A DNA stretch of 64,000 nt from Dendrophyllia cribrosa. Its lineage: Eukaryota > Cnidaria > Anthozoa > Scleractinia > Dendrophylliidae. Below, piece after piece: positions 35,925-45,686 of the stretch. The notes beneath the pieces are model-generated. The model saw only the letters and a list, made by a program, of their open reading frames with translations, did no database searches and was not told the origin of the DNA. A program made the translations under genes and the position numbers. Position 1 is the first letter of the stretch; each line of letters begins with the position of its first letter. Location of the stretch: the NCBI GenBank assembly GCA_024195265.1, contig JAJLRJ010000003.1, positions 26,140,438-26,204,437 of the forward strand, read 5' to 3'.

Positions 35925-36515
35925 GCGGAGCACTCGCCGGGCCGAAGGCCCAGCTGCGAAGCCCCATACTCATAGAACCTATGCCCGTCACTTTTCATGG
36001 TCATGGCTAGCGGAATGTCTCGCGGGCGCGGCGCGGGCTGCGCAGCCCCATACTCATAGATCCCATGCCGTCATTTTTCATAGTCATGGCTAGCGGAATG
36101 TTTCGCGGGCGCGTTGTGTGCTCGCCGCCGAACGCCCGTCGTAGGCTTTGGGCTAGCTCGTACAACGTCATCAACATCCGGGATCTTTGAGGCTTTGTTT
36201 TTCGCGCGGTTACACAGCCGTCAGCTCGGTAAACATGTTTTAAAAAGTTTGGATCTTTCGCTGGTCAGTGTTTAGCGGACAAGCAAAGTCGTTATTCCCT
36301 GCATTTTTTCGCGGTCTGCTACTCAAGACAGGGATACTAATTAAGGGATACTCAGAAGCCGCTTTAGTAGAAAAAGAAGAGCTTTCTGGGATAAAATCTT
36401 GCTTCGAGGAACTTCATTTCAATGCGGGGAGATATGTTTGTTTTTATTCCGGATTTCAGAACCAAAGGAGCGGAGATTTAGAGAATTAACAAGCAAGCGA
36501 GGGACTCAAAGGTAA
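35925..36515 (+). repeat. Dispersed 550-bp repeat with exon-like block, copy B
   Basis: Plus-strand relative of 12360-12900. Here the GC-rich part is internally duplicated: 'gcagccccatactcatag..cccatgccgtca' occurs at about 35970 and 36050. The exon-like block ends at CAAAGGTAAA. Confidence 0.55.
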
Positions 36516-37409
36516 ACTGAACAGATTACATTTTTCGATAGGAATTTATGTTGATATCAATCTGTGATTTACTTTTTCTTTGTGCTCTTGTGTAGTTTTG
36601 GAGAATTTTTTTAATTAAAACGAGCTTAACTTCAGTTGTATCGATTTCTTGAATTTCATCGAAGGCAGCTTGATGCGCTATATTAAAATGGTACGCGTTT
36701 TGCTTTTAAACATAAACTGATGGAGATTTGAATCAAATTTGTTGAAAGAAGATTGTGTTGTCCATTTTTATGTGTTTGTTCATTCATTACATAGATTGAA
36801 AAGCGATTTTATGGAAAACTCGGCGGAAACACAATTATCTGTAGGGTTTACTGAATGTGTAAGTGCGGAAACTTTGAGAATTCGCTATTAACCGTCCTAT
36901 TTACGCACCTCGTAAATTCGGTAGACACACAATTATCCACAGGGTTTCCTAAATGTGGAGTGCGGAAACTTTGAGAATTCGCTATTAAACTAGCACTTTT
37001 GAAATGTGAACGTTCATCGAGAATACCGCGCGATCCGTCCTTGCTTCTTGGGCCACACAAAATGCGTGAACAGAAATTTGTAACGTGGATAGACACAGTT
37101 GCAATCGAGTTCATTGCGTTGTTTACTTTGCGTTGTGAAACTTCTTCAGACCTACAACACCTTCACTGAGAGTGGATTTCGTTTTATTTCCACTATTAAA
37201 GAGAAAGTTATCACAATATATGATAATTTCAAAATACGGTATATTTTTCTTAAACTCTGACGTAAAAAATGTCATAATATAATTCTTTAAATGTATATTA
37301 AGACTGTAACCATATAAAATATTATCGCTGTTGAGTTATTACATTACAGATATAAATTCTATTATTCTGTAAATACAACATTGCCCATTTTCAAATACGA
37401 TTGAAACAT
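36516..37409. other. Short direct repeat; otherwise nothing recognised
   Basis: A ~62-bp unit (ACACAATTATC...GAATTCGCTATTAA) occurs twice, at 36829-36891 and 36926-36987. No gene is supported. Confidence 0.45.
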
Positions 37410-37431
37410 ATATATATATATATATATATAT
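37410..37431. repeat. (TA)n tract
   Basis: About eleven TA units directly beyond the 3' end of the Penelope remnant. Confidence 0.9.
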
Positions 37432-37492
37432 AAACTTGATTTGTAAAGGTCAAGAAACCAACTCCAATTTAAATTAACGTTTTAATTAGCTC

Positions 37493-37521
37493 GACGTTTC
37501 GGCCGTCTCGGCCTTCCTCAG
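37493..37521 (-). ncRNA. Hammerhead ribozyme-like core in Penelope tail
   Basis: On the minus strand CTGAGGA is followed by helix AGGCCGAGACGGCC and GAAACGTC. This matches the conserved core with the minimal stem III known from Penelope-like elements. Its place directly 3' of a Penelope ORF supports the call. Confidence 0.6.
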
Positions 37522-37750
37522 GAGCGTTATGATGGTTTTACAGGTAATACAACATTAAAGCTTCATGAAACGGAAAATAACGACTAACGTCTGTGACGAA
37601 AAGGTAAAACATAATTCTATTGGTTAAAACAAGGTTTTGCAACATTCAAACTAACTATTTTAATAGTTTTAAAACTATGTGTTACCGGAAAAAGCGAGTG
37701 ACTTATGTGACAAAACGGTAAAAGAAAATTCTAGAACTAATCCGCGCTTA

Positions 37751-38593
37751 TTAAGTTAAATTGTTTATCGCAGGTTTTAATCTACTTATCCAGTAGCCCT
37801 CTCTTGCTCGTCGCATCTCCACGGCTTCACTTCTCACTTTCTCGAGTACAGTCAATTTGAAATGCTGCAATCCACAGGTCCTAAAATGGCGAACTGTTGG
37901 TATGTTCTTTTGACCTATTGAGATATCTGAGCGATGTTGATTTGCCCATATTCTAATGCAGTTGCATGTTTCACCTACATATTGATCTTTGCATTTCATA
38001 CAAGTTATTAGATAAACAACGTTTGTTGCTTGGCAGGTTGTATGTCCGCGTAGTGGAATTAATTCGCCGGTTTTTGCGCTGTTGATCTTTTGTGTAAATT
38101 GACCATATTCTGGGCAGCAGGCACATCTTGAGTCTGTTTTGCACGGCCAGAACCCTGGTTGTGTACTGAAATCGGCGCGGCGATGCTTGTGTTTATGGGT
38201 GAAGTGGATTTTGAGATTTCTGTTGTTTTGAAAGGAGCGACCACAGATTTTGCATATGGTTTCAGAGGAGCTATTTCTTGGAGGTTAAGAAGAAAGATTA
38301 ATCGCTTGATTTTGTTCACTAGGACTGGGTGGTGCTAATCGTTTGCTTATTAGTATCTGTGTGAGACTCCTCCCTTTACGATAGGCAATCATTGTAGGCT
38401 CGCGAAAGACACTCTTGCACCTAGGCGATGTGTGAAGGATTAACTGATGTTGCTTGATAATCCTATGGAGTCTGGGTAGGGCTGGGTTAAATGTGACAAC
38501 GAGAGGTACCCTGTTGTTGCTGGGTTTGTCCGTGTCCGTGTCCGTGTCTCTTCTCTTGAAAGTTTCCTGGCTCTCTCTTCTAAATCGCTGCAA
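37751..38593 (-). pseudogene. Penelope ORF C-terminus with GIY-YIG endonuclease
   Basis: One minus-strand frame runs 281 codons and is broken once, by a TAA at about 38285-38287 after INLSS. The first part (VPLVVTFNPALPRLHRIIKQ, VFREPTMIAYRKGRSLTQIL) is the region between reverse transcriptase and endonuclease. It is followed by a C2H2 finger (CKICG...HFTHKH), a CxxC pair in the KTDSRCACC stretch, and the GIY-YIG nuclease core with VVYLITC, QYVGET, an Arg and His (R..QH) and a late Glu (REGYWI). In intact elements this nuclease cuts the target for reverse transcription. The single stop and the lost N-terminus make it inactive. Confidence 0.75.
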
Positions 38594-38600
38594 AACTGTG

Positions 38601-39366
38601 AAAAGGACAATGGTTAGAAAGTAGATGATTTATACTAAAGAAAAAAACGTATCCCCGTTTTCTGGCGTTGCACCTTGTTTCAGCACAAGCGTACTGAATT
38701 CGGTCAATTTAACTGTGATTTTTGCATAATTAATTAGGTAAAATCCGGTGTTTTCGTTTTTCCCCTTTTACTCGAAAAATATAAATTTTTAGAAATATTT
38801 TTTAACATAGCTCCCCAAAAGTAACTTTTTGGCAAATTATCAGGATTTTCGATTTTGGGAGCCTGTCCGGTGATTCTCGATATTTACAGTCACGGACTCT
38901 CAGTTTTAAGAGCCCGTGACTTACTTAAAAGTAAGTCACATAGCTAAAAGTACGAAGATTTCCGAAGACTTCACGAAAACGTTTCTGAAATGGCCGCGCG
39001 CTTCAAGTGGTAGGATTGGTAAGGATTATGACGTCACTATTGGCGAGCCAACCTTGTTCCCAGTGTCCTCTCTTCTGGCGAATACATGAGTATTCTAACT
39101 TGCGTGTAAGATTTTTACTGTTTTCGTAATTAAAAATGGACAATTGTTGCTGCAGTTTATCGCAGAACAAAACACCATAGTTTTCCGCTCAGTAACCTAC
39201 TTTCAACCTCAATCCTTGACTGCTTTGAGGTGGTCAATAGTGACGTCACTATTGGTTTCCGACATTTTTCCCGATCGCTCTACGATTATAAAGGCCAAAA
39301 AGTTTCATTTTTCAACTTCCAATATCTCTGCGATGCCAAGTCCAATTAGTTTTAAACTTCAGAATA
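38601..39366. other. Polinton left flank, no gene
   Basis: Contains a hairpin at 38885-38920 (AGTCACGG... facing CCGTGACT) and two copies of ATGACGTCACTATTGG-like sequence (about 39027 and 39238). No coding frame is supported. Confidence 0.4.
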
Positions 39367-39371
39367 TGTTT

Positions 39372-39655
39372 AGTAGATGGGTATGGCTAGTTTCGGGACA
39401 CCCATTTTAAGACCCCACAGACCCCTATGGAGCCTTAATTTAATGATTGACACCTCCACCCCCTGGGCCGACTGCCAGGAGGACCTGGGGGTGGAGGTGT
39501 CAATCATTAAATTAAGGCTCCATAGGGGTCTGTGGGGCCTTAAAATGGTGTCCCGAAAACTAGCCATACCCATCTACTGAGTTGCTTGTCCTTCTTCACA
39601 CAGAGCGTAAAAACGCAAAAGGGCGGTCTGGCCGAGTATGGCCAATTGAAGAAAT
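39372..39655 (+). repeat. Polinton left terminal inverted repeat with palindrome
   Basis: The outer 207 bp (39372-39578) fold on themselves: AGTAGATGGGTATGGCTAG at the tip returns as its complement, with a GGGCCGACTGCCAGGAGGACC-type loop in the middle. The inner ~77 bp continue as simple inverted repeat up to GAAAT and already include the first codons of polB. Confidence 0.9.
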
Positions 39656-42600
39656 TAATACCCCTTGTATATACCGTGATGGCGAACCTTGCATTCGAAC
39701 TTCAGAACCGCGGTTTTCGTAACTGGCTTCACAGTTATAAAATGCATGTTCAAGAAGATTTTCATGTGAGGGATCTTCTTATCTTTCATAACCTGATCGA
39801 ACCTGAAATTCTCAGAGTGATCAGATCAGAGTCAAATCAACTCGGCCCTTTTAAGTTTAATTACGGCATCTTGATTAAACTTATAAAAGAAGGGAACAGA
39901 GGCGTTGAGCGTGCGACGTTTTATCTAGGGCAGAAGGAGCCGGCAATCATCAACATCTTTGACGAGGGCGCCGTTAAGAGAAGACTCGACGAAAATATAA
40001 ACAGAAAAAGAGAAGAAGTCACTGAAATCGTTGTAAACGGGTCGGGTTGGACAGTTGCAGGGATTGACGAAGTATTCCTTGACTTTGCCCGATATGAGCC
40101 AATAAGAGGCGGATCTTATTTCCCTCTTCCTCGGGCTCTAAAAGCGAAACGCGTCTTAATAAATATCAAAAACAGAGATCATGCTTGTCTGAGGTGGGCA
40201 ATGAGGGCTGCGCGCTTCCCTGCCGCTGAGCACCCGGAAAGGACAAGCAAATACCCAATAGACGATGGGTTTGACTTTACGGGCATTTCCTTCCCCACAC
40301 CGCTGCATGAAATATCGAAGGTTGAGAAGCTCAATAACATTGCAATCAACGTTTTAGGATGGCTGAACAACAAAGTTACCACTTATCACGTCAGCGAGAT
40401 GGATGGCGAGGAGATTCCACGAATCAATGTCTTACTCATTACAATGATAGACCCCCACACCTTTGAAACCATCAGCCATTACTGCCTTGTAAAGAGTCTA
40501 AGCAGACTTCTTCATGAACAACAATCAAGAAACCATCATGTACACTTCTGCGTGAGATGTTTGCAAGGCTTCTCATCAGAAAGAATTCTCGAAGACCATC
40601 AAGTCTATTGCAAAGGAGCCTCAAACCGCCCAACAAGAGTCGAGATGCCCAAGGAAGGTGAAAACATCCTTCGCTTTAAGAATTACCAAAAACAGATGAA
40701 GGTGCCGTATGTGATATATGCTGACTGCGAGAGCCTCATCGAAAAGCTAGACGCGCGGATCCCCCCAAAGGAACAAAGCAGCACCACAAAGACTGAGGTC
40801 CACAAACCCTGCGGGTTTTCATTCATTACTGTCAGATCAGATGGCGCGGTTGGCCATCCCTACATTTACCGAGGAGAGAACCCTGTTCGTGAGTTTCTTG
40901 CATCTCTTCAGAGGGCTGAAGTAGAGATACGTGAGGCTCTCGAGCACAATGAACCATTACAAATGACAGGCGTTGATTGGGATGACTTCAACAAAGCCAC
41001 GGATTGCCATATCTGCGGTAAGACTCTTATTGTGCGCAATGCAAGGGACGAGTTTGAGTTCTTTCACCCAGAAACAGGAGAGTACTGCGGCAAGGTACAC
41101 AGGCACACGAGGGCACCTGGCAGCAAGCGCAGTTGTTACGGAGAGTGGTTAAAAGACACAAGACTAGATGACAATGGAAGATATATAATCGGTAAGTGGG
41201 CAAAGAGGCAGAAAAAGCCAGAGATTGAGTTACCAGAGGACGACTGTGGATTTTGTGCCAGACCTCTTCTGCGAGAATGTTACAGAGATGCAGTAATAGA
41301 CCACTGCCACATCACTGGCAGGTATCGCGGGGCTGCCCACAACACATGCAACAGAAGTTACTTCAGAATCTACCCAAAGAAGATAACAATCCCGGTTGTC
41401 TTCCACAACTTGAAAGGCTATGATGCTCACCATCTGATGCAGAAAATCGCAGAGGTCGGTTCTGAACTTAAATGCATCCCCACAACAATGGAGAAATATA
41501 TCTCTTTCTCTATGGGTCAGCTTAGATTCATAGACAGCTACCAGTTTATGCAACAAAGCCTCGATAGCCTTGTCACATCAATCAAACCAGAAACTTTCGA
41601 GATCTTAAAACAACAAGAAACGGATCTAGCAAAAAGAGACCTTTTACTCCGAAAGGGTGTTTATCCCTACGAGTACATGGATTCCTTCGAACGTTTCAAT
41701 GAAACCTCCATTCCACCGAAGGAGGCCTTTTACAACAAGCTTAAAAAGGAGCATATCACAGACGATGACTACGTGCACGCGCAACGAGTGTGGGATGCCT
41801 TTGAATGTGAGAATCTCGGAGATTACCACGACATCTATCTCCTAACGGACGTCATCCTCCTCGCAGATGTGTTTGAAAACTTTAGGAAGACATGCCTTAA
41901 GAATTACCGTTTAGACCCTGCACATTATTACACCAGCCCTGGTTTGAGTTGGGATGCGTTGCTGAAACACACTGGCATAGAGTTGGAGCTTCTGACCGAC
42001 TATACAATGCAACTCTTCGTCGAGAAGGGGACGAGAGGCGGCATCTCAACAGAGATGAAGCGCTATGCCAAGGCTAACAACCCATATCTCAGCGACTTTG
42101 ACCAGGAGAAGGAGAAGTCATATCTCCTTTATCTCGATGCAAACAATCTCTACGGTTGGGCCATGAGTCAGCCGCTTCCAGTTGGCAAATTCAGGTGGGC
42201 CCGAACAATACCAACAGCAGAGCAGATCGCTAAGATGGGCCCTAGGAGGAAAACAGGCTGCATACTCGAGGTTGACTTAGAGTATCCCCAATATCTCCAT
42301 GACAAGCACAACTCTTACCCACTAGCCCCAGAGGCATCTCAAGTTCCAAACGAGTGGATGTCGCCTTATCAAAGATCAATTGCAAGAGAGTTGAACCTGG
42401 GGGATGACAAGACAAGCAAGCTACTCCTCACATTGAAGGACAAGGAAAGATATGTCCTTCATTACCGAAATCTTCAGCTATATCTCACTCTCGGAATGAA
42501 GCTCAAAAAAGTTCACAAGGTACTGACCTTCGAACAGAAGGACTGGATGGAGCCATACATCAGACTTAACACAGAGCTCAGAAAGAAGGCCACATCAGAC

Positions 42601-42885
42601 TTCGAGAAGAACTTCTACAAGCTCATGAACAACTCAGTCTTTGGCAAGACGATGGAAAACCTCAGAACCAGAGTCGATGTGCGCCTGGTGCGATCAGATG
42701 AGGAAGACAAGCTTCGGAGGCTGCTAGCCAACCCTCTCTATGAAAGGAGCGCAATCTTCTGCGAAACACTCGCTGGCATCCAGATGCGTAAAGAGAAGAT
42801 TAAAATGGACAGGCCTGTCTACACGGGCATGTGCGTGCTTGATCTCTCTAAGACGTTAATGTACGAGTTCTATTTCTTCTATCTA
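39586..42885 (+). pseudogene. polB: Protein-primed DNA polymerase B, N-terminal 1,100 codons
   Basis: This is the replicative polymerase of the Polinton. It would copy the linear genome from a protein primer. Exonuclease motifs are YADCE (~379), NLKGYDAH (~606) and YHDIYLLTD (~747). Polymerase motif A is LDANNLYG (~850) and motif B is KLMNNSVFGK (~1011). A C2H2 finger (HFCVRC...HQVYC) lies near 320-345. A Cys/His block (CGFC...DHCHITGRYRG...CN) at ~553-590 resembles an HNH/endonuclease VII zinc fold. The start ATG is inside the terminal repeat. The frame is broken by the composite insertion after exactly 1,100 codons, before motif C; reading on into the insert ends at 42924. The remaining 187 codons are at 47207-47770. 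Apart from the insertion no stop or shift was seen. Confidence 0.9.
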
Positions 42886-43067
42886 CAATCCCCGTCATAT
42901 TTAGTTGGGACATGTCACGCATAACACATATTTACCCCAACATTCGCCGTCCTTCCCCCCAATGTTGAATTTTGCGGCTTTGTGGTCATTAAATGGCAAA
43001 CCAACATTGAGGAGGGAGAGAGAAGGCACGGAGACGCGATGTGTCCCAACAAATGTGACGAGGATTG
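42886..43067 (+). repeat. 182-bp terminal unit, left
   Basis: A MITE-like unit bounded by TA on both sides (42884-42885 and 43068-43069). Its ~31-bp imperfect inverted ends are CAATCCCCGTCATATTT and the complement of CAATCCTCGTCACATTT. A second inverted pair (CCCCAATGTTG / CAACATTGAGG) lies inside. It is base-for-base identical to 47023-47204. Confidence 0.9.
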
Positions 43068-43069
43068 TA

Positions 43070-43519
43070 TTTTATCGGAATTTAAAGTATGTGCTCTCAA
43101 AGTGAAAAGTGGCGGTAAAGTGTATTGAATCGGTGGGAAGAACTGCGTTGATGATTTCTTCGCGTAGGAAGGGTTAGACGGAAAATTGTTATCGAAGGAA
43201 TATAACGTAACGAAAATGATTTTTTCGGTATATTCATAGGATTTTTAAAGTCACGTTAATTCATACGTAAAGTGTTGTGCATTTTGGTTGATACCTGAAA
43301 TTAAACGGAACACTGAGATAAAAATGAATTGAGAATTTTAGTGGCAATCTAACGGGGGAGCTCGTATGTTTGACTATTTTCTAATCGAATTAGGAGTTAC
43401 AAATGTGATTTTCGAAGGATGGTAGCTGTGACATGTGCAGGGCTGTTAATGTATTGAACAAACAACTCTGAGTAGTAAACATGTAACAGGTTCAAAATTG
43501 AACAAGACTGAGATATCAT
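43070..43519. other. Leader region of the Rep gene
   Basis: AT-rich DNA between the left unit and the Rep start. No conserved origin hairpin or strong promoter could be picked out by eye. Confidence 0.4.
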
Positions 43520-43520
43520 A

Positions 43521-44876
43521 ATGCGGGACGAGAGCAGTGAAACCGTTCAGCTGGATCGAGAGGAGTTAAACCCAAGAGAAATGCGACGAGTATATCTGAT
43601 CACATATAGCCAGGGGAACATGGATATTGTGCCATCACGCGAAAGTTTTTCTCGCATCGTATTAGATGGATTTGAAAACGCCAATCCGGAGAACGATTGT
43701 TTAGTTGTTCAATGGGTTTGTAGCCGGGAAACTCACCGCGATGGGGGAATGCACTACCACCTTGCTGTAAAGTTAAGCCGGCGTAGAAGATGGCTGAGGG
43801 TGCGAAATTACATTGACAATGAATATGGTATTCAAGTGAACTTCAGCAGCCGTCATGAGAATTACTACACGGCTTGGAGATATACCACCAAAGAGGACCA
43901 GGAGGCCATCGAATCGCCGAATCACCCTGATCTACGGGAGATTGGCGAGCCATCAACGGCTCATGCAAGTCATGCGCACCTGGAAAATCGGCGACTTGGT
44001 GGTAACGAACCGCAACGAAAGCGAAAGCGTAAGGCACTAACAATTTATGACGTCTCACAGCTGGCAGTCGAAAAAGGCATTAAGACGAGAATGGAGCTTA
44101 TGGCGCTAGCCAATCAACAAAAGAACGAAGGAAAAACTGACTTGGCAGAGTTTATTGCAAACAAAAGAGCCAAGGCAGTGGACGAAGCTCTGACTGTGGG
44201 CTGGGAAATGCAAAATGCTGAAGCGGATTTGAAGAGGTCGAGATTAACAAGGATTGAGATATTGTACAAAGAACTTGAAAATCCGTGTGTTGCGGGCTGC
44301 GAGGGTAAGTGGCTAAGGATGGCGAAAGAAGTTCTGACGCGCAATGACATTGCTCATGATGAGTTTGCACAAGCAGTGCAAACGCTTTTAGAGAAAAGGG
44401 GGGGGGGGAAATATCGAAATATTCTAATCAAAGGCCCAGCCAATTGCGCCAAAACCTTCTTGCTTAATCCACTCAATGCAGTTTACAAAACATTTACGAA
44501 TCCCGCTACCACCACTTTTGCGTGGCTAGGAGCGGAAAGTGCAGAGGTGATATTCTTGAATGACTTCCGTTGGTGCACGCAAATTATCCCATGGCACGAT
44601 TTATTATTACTTTTAGAGGGGCAAAAGGTGCATTTACCTGCTCCCAAAACACATTTCGCACAAGACATTGAGTTCGCGCGCGATACGCCAATCTTTTGCA
44701 CCAGCAAAGAAGAGGTTTGTTTAGTGCGTGGGGGTACCCTCGATCAAACCGAATCCCAAATGATGCATGTACGCTGGAAAATTTTCTCGTTCCATTTTCA
44801 AATTGCAGAGAAAGACCAAGAGATTGTCCCACCATGTGCGCGTTGCTTTGCGGAGTTAATTTTTCCGCAAAGTTAA
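43521..44876 (+). CDS. rep: Rolling-circle Rep protein, HUH nuclease plus SF3 helicase
   Basis: The 451-residue protein should nick one DNA strand, stay bound to the 5' end and unwind the duplex. HUH motif I is VYLITYSQ (24-31). Motif II is GMHYHLAV, with the metal-binding pair His78/His80. Motif III is YTTK, with catalytic Tyr121 and Lys124. A basic linker with KRKRKAL precedes the helicase part. Walker A is GPANCAKT near 304-311, Walker B is AEVIFLNDF, and motif C ends PIFCTSKEE. An Arg-Trp pair (VRWKIFSF) near the end fits the arginine finger. The Walker A has Ala where the Gly before Lys is usual. Both domains and their order match CRESS-DNA virus and plasmid Reps. The start ATG at 43521 is the first in frame. 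It converges with the transposase gene. Confidence 0.85.
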   Translation: MRDESSETVQLDREELNPREMRRVYLITYSQGNMDIVPSRESFSRIVLDGFENANPENDCLVVQWVCSRETHRDGGMHYHLAVKLSRRRRWLRVRNYIDNEYGIQVNFSSRHENYYTAWRYTTKEDQEAIESPNHPDLREIGEPSTAHASHAHLENRRLGGNEPQRKRKRKALTIYDVSQLAVEKGIKTRMELMALANQQKNEGKTDLAEFIANKRAKAVDEALTVGWEMQNAEADLKRSRLTRIEILYKELENPCVAGCEGKWLRMAKEVLTRNDIAHDEFAQAVQTLLEKRGGGKYRNILIKGPANCAKTFLLNPLNAVYKTFTNPATTTFAWLGAESAEVIFLNDFRWCTQIIPWHDLLLLLEGQKVHLPAPKTHFAQDIEFARDTPIFCTSKEEVCLVRGGTLDQTESQMMHVRWKIFSFHFQIAEKDQEIVPPCARCFAELIFPQS

Positions 44877-44900
44877 TTGAGTGTTTCTATTTTCATCTAA

Positions 44901-45145
44901 CGAGTCTCCACGAGTCTCCATAACGAGTCACCATACTGTAACCGGTTTAAATGCTAAAATTGGACGGAGTAAGAACAACCCAATTTCATAAATGGGATGC
45001 TAATAAAGTACATTTACAATTTTAGGTCTTTTTTAACGAGTGTGAGCTGATAAAAGGTGTTTTTTTCATCGCTGTGCAAAGTGATCCACAGTTTGTTGAA
45101 TTGAAATATCTGATGTTAATTCAATTAATATTTGGTGGAGACTCG
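44901..45145. promoter_or_regulatory. Candidate Rep origin: iterons and hairpin
   Basis: CGAGTCTCCA occurs twice back to back (44901-44910, 44911-44920) and once as CGAGTCACCA (44924-44933). Its exact reverse complement TGGAGACTCG lies at 45136-45145. Next to that copy, TTGAATT (45096-45102) and AATTCAA (45118-45124) can form a hairpin with a 15-base loop. Iterons beside a hairpin are how Rep proteins recognise their origin. This site sits just 3' of rep. The function is inferred. Confidence 0.45.
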
Positions 45146-45149
45146 TGTA

Positions 45150-45686
45150 CACTTTGAACACGGGAAGCGATTTGAGTTTCCTGGAAAGGAAAAGTGGTAA
45201 ATAGCGATGTATTGTAGCTCAGTTAAGAGCCATTCATCCCTTGACTTCCAAAGGTTGTAATACATGTTGATTACAAAGACTGTATTTCGATCACATACAA
45301 AGCAGTTGATGTGAGCATTTTGCATAACTTAATTAGCAAATGTAAACATGATTTTCTTGCCATGAATTTCGTGTACTTTACAATGTATGCGTGCTTTACA
45401 ATGTATGGTTTAAAATCGCGCAAACAGTTGAGTTCTCACAAGTATGTCCTCATACAGGATTCAAATAAAATGAAAACCATGCCATAACTGAATGAAAAAA
45501 AAAAAAAGAGCGGTAAGAATATACTAAATGTAGCGTACAAGGGTTTTTATTTAAAAAACCAAGAAAAATATAGCGATCAGGGCGATAAATGTTGCTTAAT
45601 ACAAAGTAGTGATAAAGTTCTCTGAAGTATAATAAACTTTACGTTATGTTAAAAAACAGTGTCATTGAAATAAATGCACAAAATAT
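45150..45686. other. Intergenic region between the convergent genes
   Basis: AT-rich DNA with an A-run at 45496-45507. No recognisable gene. Confidence 0.4.

Larger units (their letters stand above)
37432..38600 (-). mobile_element. Penelope-like retroelement, 3' part
   Basis: Read on the minus strand, the 3' part of a Penelope ORF leads into a non-coding tail that carries a hammerhead-like core. The reverse transcriptase proper is missing, so this is a 5'-truncated copy. A TA-rich simple repeat follows the tail. Confidence 0.75.

Noticed and set aside
39377..39580. Pair of mirrored 67-residue frames starting MGMASFG
   Set aside because: They are the two strands of the palindromic Polinton terminus.
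42905..43105. Open frame MGHVTHNTYLPQHSPSF starting in the left 182-bp unit, repeated in the right unit
   Set aside because: It is the non-coding MITE sequence read through. In the right copy it runs by chance into the resumed polymerase frame.
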